A stretch of DNA of 64,000 nt, from assembly GCA_950295325.1 (NCBI GenBank), contig OX485804.1, positions 3,534,001 to 3,598,000 on the forward strand, read 5' to 3'. Source of the DNA: Polytrichum commune. Taxonomy: Eukaryota > Streptophyta > Polytrichopsida > Polytrichales > Polytrichaceae. A program made the position numbers and the translations under genes. Under the pieces are notes generated by a model, which made no database searches, was not told the origin of the DNA, and saw only the letters and a list, made by a program, of their open reading frames with translations. Shown here in pieces: positions 57,142 through 64,000 of this stretch; the first letter of the stretch is position 1, and the number at the start of each line of letters is the position of its first letter.

Positions 57142-57389
57142 GGGATCTCGGGGGGTGCACCTTTCATTAAAACCTAGAATCACGTGCGTTCACTGCATAC
57201 TCTAAAAAACCCCTATATACAAGTTATTTTTTGTGAAATGAAGTAATACACATACAATTGCAACAATAAATATACAAGTGACAATATGTATACACAAAAA
57301 AACATCCATTCATATATAGTCATTAACATAAGTATACAAATATACTTTTGAACAATAATCAACCCCTATAATATGTATAACAAAATATC

Positions 57390-57997
57390 CTAGCTTTCAT
57401 CAGCAAAGTCGTTGAAAACTTTTTCATCTCCTGGATGTAACTCATAAACATTTGATTCACCAATATATGTCATTGTAGCCAATGCAATTATTGTCTCTAA
57501 GTCTACCATCAAATGATCAGTAAGATCATATGTCCACTTGTTGTTAGCCCCTTTTTGATACCAACATAAACCAATCTCCACGTTTGATGGACGGTCCATC
57601 AAGTCAATTAGATCCCTATACTCCACCCAACGATTACCAAACTTCCTCCGCATCCTATAAACTCTCCCAACAAACCAAACCTTAACTCGAGTAGATTGTT
57701 TTGGCCTACCTCGTTTTTTCACAGTTTTAGCTTCATGTGTGTTCAAAAAACACACACCAAGTCACAACCAAGCTTTAACAAAGTGTCATGGTTTCCAACA
57801 CTCGGGAGTTTAGGCTTCATATATAATATGCCAGATTTAATTCGAGTTAACCGATCTTTAGACAAAGAAGGATTGCCATTCAATTGACTAACAAGTGTAC
57901 TTTTAAAAATTCTAGACTCCCCTACCATTACATAAGCCACAGCTGACTTTGCATTTGATAGAGAGGGAATTTCAGAATGAGGCCATGACAATGTCAA
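57390..57997 (-). pseudogene. Cargo ORF of the transposon, frameshifted, AT-hook-like motif
   Basis: Two overlapping minus-strand frames (57997-57743 and 57755-57390) read as one protein if a single frameshift is assumed at a GTGTGTGTTTTTT tract near 57745-57756. The second part begins KKRGRPKQS, an AT-hook-like motif. It then has charged and aromatic-rich sequence (FGNRWVEYRDLIDLMDRP, WTYDLTDHLMVDLETI) and ends in an acidic tail. I do not recognise the family. No ATG lies in a good context at the start, so splicing or a start in the upstream repeat region is possible. It may be captured host sequence or an element-specific protein. Confidence 0.5.
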
Positions 57998-58103
57998 GAC
58001 TTTCGGTGATTCCCACGGCAGCAGGGACGCTGAGAAGCGTTGGAAGCAACAGGTGAAAGAAGGAAAAGTGAAGCAGTTGTCGGCAAAAGAAGCAGGCTAT
58101 GCG

Positions 58104-58192
58104 AGAAGAGAAAATAAAAACCTTCGGTGCCCGACTAGAAGAGAAAACAAAAACCTTCAGCACCCGACAAAAAGAGAAAACAAAACCTAAGG
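58104..58192 (-). repeat. 33-bp tandem repeat inside the transposon
   Basis: Units start AGAAGAGAAAA at 58104, 58137 and (diverged) 58170. The 33-bp period is 11 codons, so on the minus strand it reads as an 11-residue repeat containing KVFxFSS. Confidence 0.8.
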
Positions 58193-58572
58193 ATGGGAGG
58201 GGAAAAGGGTTCTTGTTACTTTGAGTTGAACGAATCATTTCAAAACCATAATACTGCCTCTTTCCCCGATATTACCTTGACACCTTGTACATGGTTCATA
58301 CTACCCTATAAGGTTGCTAACGAAAATCGTTAATCCTAGTTAATCCTAATTTCATCCAATATGAAAACTTATGATATGTAGTATAATAACAGTACCATAC
58401 AAGTACAATTATTGTATACTTTTTAAAGGCCTTCCATATATGTATGTAACTATAAATTATAACATGTATACCATATGTATATGTAATACGGCAAGGTCCA
58501 AATCAATACCCCTCTTGTGCACTCACGTATACTCGTACATGTTTAGTACTGTGCACCCCCCGAGCTTGGGAT

Positions 58573-59540
58573 CATCATCATTATGATTGAGCAATGTCAA
58601 TTTCAATGTGGATTCGGAATTTGTTGATCCAAATGATAGTTCATTGTGCTCGAAGTACCTACATATTTGGGTGATTTGGTTTATGAAAACATGTGCATAT
58701 CTTCACTAATAATAAAATGATACCATGAAATGAACCATGCTAGTACACACAAATTGATACATGACATCTTGAATTGGTGTGTAGATTGTGTGATTACCAT
58801 TAAATAAGGTAACAAGTGTCAATTATTTATGAAGTTTAGGTTATAAGCAAGGATGTGCAAATGGATGTGACGCAGCCCCCTAACCATCACACTATGTCAA
58901 CACTGATGTGATGTGGTCAAGTCGCATCATGTCGGGACGTGAGGCCTGCATACATGGTAATTTATTTCACTATAATGATGATCTTAGTAGATGTTTTCAA
59001 TTCTTTTGCTAGACTACTCTAATCAATTGCTATTAAAGATTTGTAAAATGTAAAAAAATGTAAAAAAAAAAAATTAAACCATTAAACCTTGTGGGATGTA
59101 AGATTTAATAGTCCAACATTTTTTGGATTTTTTCTTTGTTTTTCTTTGTTTTTGTTTTCTAACTTTTCTTTGAGGTCAACTACAAATTAATAGTTGACTT
59201 AGGAGTTGAACAAATTGTTGATTGGGGGGTTGACCGCGGCAATTTACCCTTGAGTGAACTTTTTGGATTTGCCCCCACACAACATGATGCAATGTGACAG
59301 ATGCTGATGTGAAATCCCTAGTTATAATGTTTCTTTCATCAATTTAAAAATGAAAATAATCACAATTAACCCAATTGTAGAATAACATCTATACACTAAT
59401 CACAATGTTTATGATAAATATTATGGACATATTTTAGTTGAGACTTATCCTTTGTTGCAGTATAGTATGGCCAACATTATGCACCATCGTTGCAAAAGGC
59501 ATTTTTAAAGAGGTGTTTGTAACTATTCTATTGGTGGGCC
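58573..59540. other. Intergenic, no gene seen
   Basis: AT-rich DNA with poly-A near 59058-59077. No coding signal was recognised. Confidence 0.45.
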
Positions 59541-60627
59541 TCACACAATGATATTGATGCATCTTTTGAGCAGTGGAGCATGAAGTTGCATAAGGAGGAT
59601 TTTCCAACAATCCAACTCTTGATGGAGTCGTACATGGATTTGGACAACGTTCCCGTCATCCCACATATGATTGAGGAGGTGTAAGACTCCAAAGCATTCA
59701 TAGAACCATGATATTTTTAGAGTGGAGCTCACCATTTAATTTGGCACACGAAGCCCCAACAATTTTGGTTTTACATGCATAATGATGATATTCTGGCCAT
59801 TCAGTACAAGCTATTGTGCATGACGCAAGATTGGAGGTTCTTCTTGTTTGGTGCGTTGACGAGGAAGGTAAGACGATCTTACTAGATGGGGAGCTCAAAC
59901 CTTGTAAACCAATACCCATGAAGAATGTGGAGGATATTATAAAAGACATATAGTGCTTCATACAATATTGGGAATGTTTGCGTGTAGCGGATGTTGGTGG
60001 ATCGTTACGTCACCAATATGGAATTTTGATAGGCTATTGGACACATATTCGTTCAACTTTGACATACCTTCATAATGATAGCCCCCTTATTTTGGCCACA
60101 AAGCTGTGTGGATGTTCCAACTTCATGATCATGCTTTTGCTTTTGAGGCTATACTTTTTGGGAATGGAGAGGTTTGTGAGGAGTTCAATGAGGATGACCA
60201 TTATGTTGGGCCTACTAGAAATTGTACCCACTGTATTCCGTGTTGCAGTGGATTGTTAGGAAGGTAATATGCTCATTTTGTGTCCTAGAGATGAGACATA
60301 TCTTAATCTGATTTTGGTGGCAAGAGCTTTGTCTCAACCAAATTTTGTAACTTTTAGTCCTCATTTCTAATAGATTTAGGTGGAGTATTATTGACCAACA
60401 TCACAAAGTGAAGATGTGATTTGTTTTGTCATTACACAAGTTGGGATACAAATCATAATATTCATTGGAGGGTGGATCTTGAGCATGATCCAACTTGGAT
60501 AGGCACATATTCCACATTCATAGCATGGAACAATCATAGTGGGTCACCACACATCCCTAAAAAACATATAACATTTGCAAAAGACAACCTTACTCGCCTC
60601 ACGAGTGAATTAGGCCTTATCAACTAA
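59541..60627 (+). pseudogene. Decayed coding-like stretch, family unknown
   Basis: Plus-strand frames switch every 100-200 bases but keep protein-like composition: a segment SFEQWSMKLHKEDFPTIQLL near 59560, EEGKTILLDGELKPCKPIPM near 59855, then 93- and 68-codon ORFs at 59978 and 60421. In-frame stops separate them. I do not recognise the protein. It looks like an old transposon-derived or captured gene reduced by frameshifts. Confidence 0.3.
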
Positions 60628-63600
60628 AATGAGCCAATTGGGCCATTATGAGACAATCCTTTTGTCACAATTGATGAGATCTTCCATATTACAATTGATT
60701 ATTTGCATGGTTTTATAAACATATGTGGGTGTATTGGAATGGTTGAGTTGTATTTTCAGAACCCTCAACAGGTATTCTCTCGTACCAACTAGCAATCATT
60801 ACGTTCCCATCACATTCCATACATTAAATTGAGCGGACCAATTGGCTCATTTTAGTTGAATGAGACTTTCGTAGAAGGTAAGTTGTTTGGTTGTGAATAT
60901 ACACCAATAATATCCAACATTTTCGTACTTGACTGAATATTATATTAGGATATTCTATATTATAGTATCAATACTAGTTTATCTATGTGCATTGTGGGTT
61001 CAATATAATTGGGCTAGAATTTGGGTTTGGATGGATATCCATATATAATATCCAATAAATAAAATATTATTTTTATTATTTTTCTTGGGCAAAATACCTA
61101 TGTTGGAATCAATATGCATTTATTACACTGTGGTTCAATAAGGTGAAGGGTCAAGCTTCATTCTATATACTAAAAAGAGCCTAAGTTCCTTTGGTTTTAT
61201 TGATGAAGTTGGTTTTAAGTGCTCTACCCAATGTGTTTATATTACCCAATATTAACTTTGAGATTGGGTTGATACTATATTTCTTGCCAACATACCATAG
61301 CCTATCTTTAGGGTGACTTCATGTTGATGTCATTCATATATTAATTCAAGACAATGAATGTATGACCGCATATTATTACCCCATTATAACTTTGTTTAGG
61401 GGACCCACAAGATATAGTTGCTTTTTTCCAGGGTCAGTGAAACTGACCCACATGGTTTAATATGTTATGGACTAAATTTGTCTTTGAATTCAAAATTTAA
61501 CTTTTCATAAATCTTTTGAATGTCAATGATCTTTTTCAATTCATATAGAAGACAAATTTCTAAGGTAGGCCAAGTCACCGTCCACTTGGATCCCCTAGTA
61601 TTTGTACACTTCTAAGAATCCTCAAACAATCCTGAAAATGCAATAAATAAATAGTTTTAAAGGATAATAAATAATCCAAAATAGTGATGATTCTTGGCAG
61701 AGGGTTTTATCATATACCAATGTAAGTACCTCTTATTCATTCAACATAAAAGCCTTGGAAAAAGTATGACTATTAAAGTTGCTTTCTAAAGTTGATTTAA
61801 GACCATGATTAGTTCCGACAAACCCAAAATAGTGAAGTTGGTGTCATTTGAGATGAATCAACTGTAAACCTATAGGTGATCAACTTTTGTGTTGGATGAA
61901 TGAGAGGCACATTTGACATATGCATCGATTCCCTATGGACATGCTTATTTAAGGTGTTTTAACAACTTCACAACAATTTCTAAAGATGTTGATCATGTGT
62001 GCGCTACACATACTTGCCATGACAAGGGTCTAGTCAGTGAAAACTTGGCACCACTCCAAAGCTCATGCTCACTTCCCCTTTGTGAAGATGAAATGAAATT
62101 GATATTAAAGTTCAGGAAGCCAAACATTGACAAGAAGACTCCACGTCAACATTAAGAAATTCTAATAAGCACCCATCTCCTAGAACAATCAACTATCAGT
62201 ACTGGAATCCATTGGATTTAATACCATATTCGTTTGTCAACTTTGTGACATTCTTAATTTCAATTGAGAGAAAATGTCGTATTTGTGACATTATTATGCT
62301 TAATAAGTTGACATTAATGCAGTCAAAGCGCATTACTGTATGGTCTCAGTGAGTGTGACCATGGCGGTCACCATAAATGATGAAGATAAAATCACCAGAG
62401 GAGTTGGTTTTGGCAGCCCATAGAAACTGCAACCACTGTGCTATGGGCCTCAGTGGTCTCAATTTCTGAAGCTGGAATATTTGCAGAGTGTCTCATCACA
62501 TGAACATGTATTTTGAGGTGGAGGGCGTTTTCATTTCCCGCACATATCTTGTGTGAAAATATGAAACTCAGTGTACATTTTGGGATCATTCGAAACCTGA
62601 ATTCTGGTTTCCAACTAAATTGGCGGGTGATTTGTGTACCCTGTTTTTACTGCATGCAGCTTTTGCGAAAGGAATTTTAAGTGATGAACTTAGTTTAGGT
62701 GATATGGAATTCGTCACTGGCCTGTGATTTGTTACTCTGGGACATGATCTACAACTTATTTGGAAATTTCAAGATGCATTTTCCGTTGAGATCGGTGCCA
62801 TGTACTTAGGGGAGTGACGACCAAATCAGGGGGGATTAATCTCAGGATATATTATTTAACCATGATCGGCTTCATTAGCATCATGTAAATTAGAAATCCA
62901 CCCACATCCATCTTTGTTTTCCAGCATCTGAAGACTTACCAGATGCTCATTTTGAAGTTGATGGTTACAATTATACCATACTTGAATTGCAATGTGCTCG
63001 AGTCCTACTTGTGTACAATTCCCGGAATTTCAAGGCCACGTACATAAGCATGGAAGGTTTTGGTATGGTAAACATGAAAGCTGAAACGTGCAGGATGTGC
63101 ATTGTAAGTTAGATTGCGATTCAACCCCTTAGAGCAAATTCCTTCAGCTTTGCTACTTACAGCTAGGAGATTTATTGTGACTTAAAGGTCACATGGAATA
63201 ATAACAACCGCAATGTTGAAAATTCCATGCTTGTTATGTATTTAAGCATCCAGGCAGATTCTGACATTCTGCAATAATGTCCGGGGGAGATTTTTGGACA
63301 TAATTGGTCGAGATCCTAGTGTTTCCAAGTCCAACTGGTAACATGTTGACATCTTTTGGTTTACCTTTACAAATTTGAGGAATATTTGCTTTATTCCTCT
63401 AAAATTGATCAGTAATTTTCCTGAAGTCTTGAACTTCAACCGGTTATTTCTCAAACTGAACCGGTTCAGCTGTAACTAGTTGTCAGTTCTCCCTGTTCAG
63501 GGTTCTGCAAGCATTGGTGTTGCACGAGTTAAGCTTTTAGGACTGCAATTCCTGGCACAACATAGGCTTACTGGGAATTATTGCAGAAACTTTTCTATCA

Positions 63601-63908
63601 AAGTCATGCTGAAAAGGCACTGGCAATAAATCTTATCCTTGTTATATAAGCAACCACATTCATGTTGCGAGTGTAAGAAGGAACATGTCGGTTGTCACAG
63701 TTTCTTTATGCTCCTAGAAACTAATCACATGGGCATGTACATAAACAAAGGATAAGGGTAGTAAAGGGTAGTGATTTTTGACAATAAAGAAAACCCAAAA
63801 GATATCAACATGTAACCAGTTGGACTTGGAAACACTAGGATGCTGACTGAATAGGCATGCCCAAATATGTCCTAGACAATTCATGAAGGCTTGGAATTTG
63901 GAAGACTG
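60628..63908. other. Intergenic, no gene seen
   Basis: AT-rich DNA up to the partial MITE. It has one diverged copy of the block also seen near 37590 (61845-61920) and a TTCCAAGTCCAACTGGT motif (63325-63341) whose inverted copy lies at 63817-63833. No supported gene. Confidence 0.4.
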
Positions 63909-63965
63909 CACCATGTATGGTATTTAGTGTCCCATGTGTAATAGTGTCACTTACCCTATTTTGAG
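63909..63965. mobile_element. Partial TA-MITE terminus, copy 4
   Basis: CACCATGTATGGTATTTAGTGTC followed by AGTGTCACTTACCCTATTT matches the terminal 40-50 bp of the three complete copies with a short insertion. The remainder is absent or lies beyond the window. Confidence 0.6.
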
Positions 63966-64000
63966 GCGTATGCTACATTACACTAATGATTAACAACTTC

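Larger units (their letters stand above)
57147..58564. mobile_element. Complete DNA transposon with 8-bp target duplication (hAT-like), non-autonomous
   Basis: The inverted ends CTCGGGGGGTGCAC (57147-57160) and GTGCACCCCCCGAG (58551-58564) are perfect over 14 bp. The direct repeat CTTGGGAT abuts both ends (57139-57146 and 58565-58572). An 8-bp duplication fits the hAT or P superfamilies; the terminus alone does not settle which. The 1418-bp interior has no transposase that I recognise but carries a minus-strand coding remnant and an 11-codon tandem repeat. Confidence 0.88.

Noticed and set aside
1-64000. tRNA genes, complete rRNA genes and CRISPR arrays
   Set aside because: No T-loop (GGTTCGAxxCC) with a matching acceptor stem was noticed, no full 5S or 45S sequence is present, and the direct repeats lack the regular repeat-spacer form of CRISPR. 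A covariance-model scan would be needed to exclude tRNAs.

Overview
The window is nuclear DNA of a land plant, most likely a bryophyte (moss-like). The reasons are chalcone-synthase-type proteins whose wording resembles moss CHS, spliceosomal introns throughout, a plastid-lumen FKBP, TATA and G-box promoters, and gene-poor AT-rich DNA full of small transposons. Only three confident intact gene models and one intact-looking but probably inactive enzyme gene are present in 64 kb. I cannot name the species.

Layout. 1-5.6 kb: an array of short hairpins, two TTA/TAA-flanked MITEs and dispersed repeats. 5.6-7.6 kb (-): type III polyketide synthase copy A, a full-length ORF. 9.9-13.7 kb (-): a decayed coding block ending in a SWIM-like zinc finger. 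14.3-19.6 kb: low-complexity DNA and a roughly 1-kb composite tandem repeat. 20.4-23.1 kb (+): polyketide synthase copy B behind a TATA/G-box promoter, but with a nonsense codon and a solo-LTR insertion. 24.6-34.8 kb (-): a 21-exon WD40 gene of the MABP1/WDR62 family, 1616 aa, with every exon in phase. 39.4-41.8 kb (+): a five-exon FKBP13-type plastid-lumen immunophilin. 47.7-49.4 kb (+): a 5'-truncated non-LTR retrotransposon (RNase H, zinc finger, endonuclease-like end). 52.2-54.2 kb (+): a two-exon gene for an unrecognised 342-aa protein with three CxxC pairs and an AP2-like C-terminus. 57.1-58.6 kb: a complete DNA transposon with 14-bp inverted ends, 8-bp target duplications and an unknown cargo ORF. 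The rest is intergenic DNA with MITEs and fragments.

The strongest biological story is the inverted polyketide synthase pair. The two genes are almost identical, including the intron, but similarity stops within a few bases of start and stop codons. Both carry changed gatekeeper residues (Phe215 to Leu and Phe265 to Tyr, alfalfa CHS numbering). They are damaged in different ways: copy A has an open frame but lost catalytic Asn336, and copy B keeps Asn336 but cannot be translated. The other genes have no evident functional link to each other.
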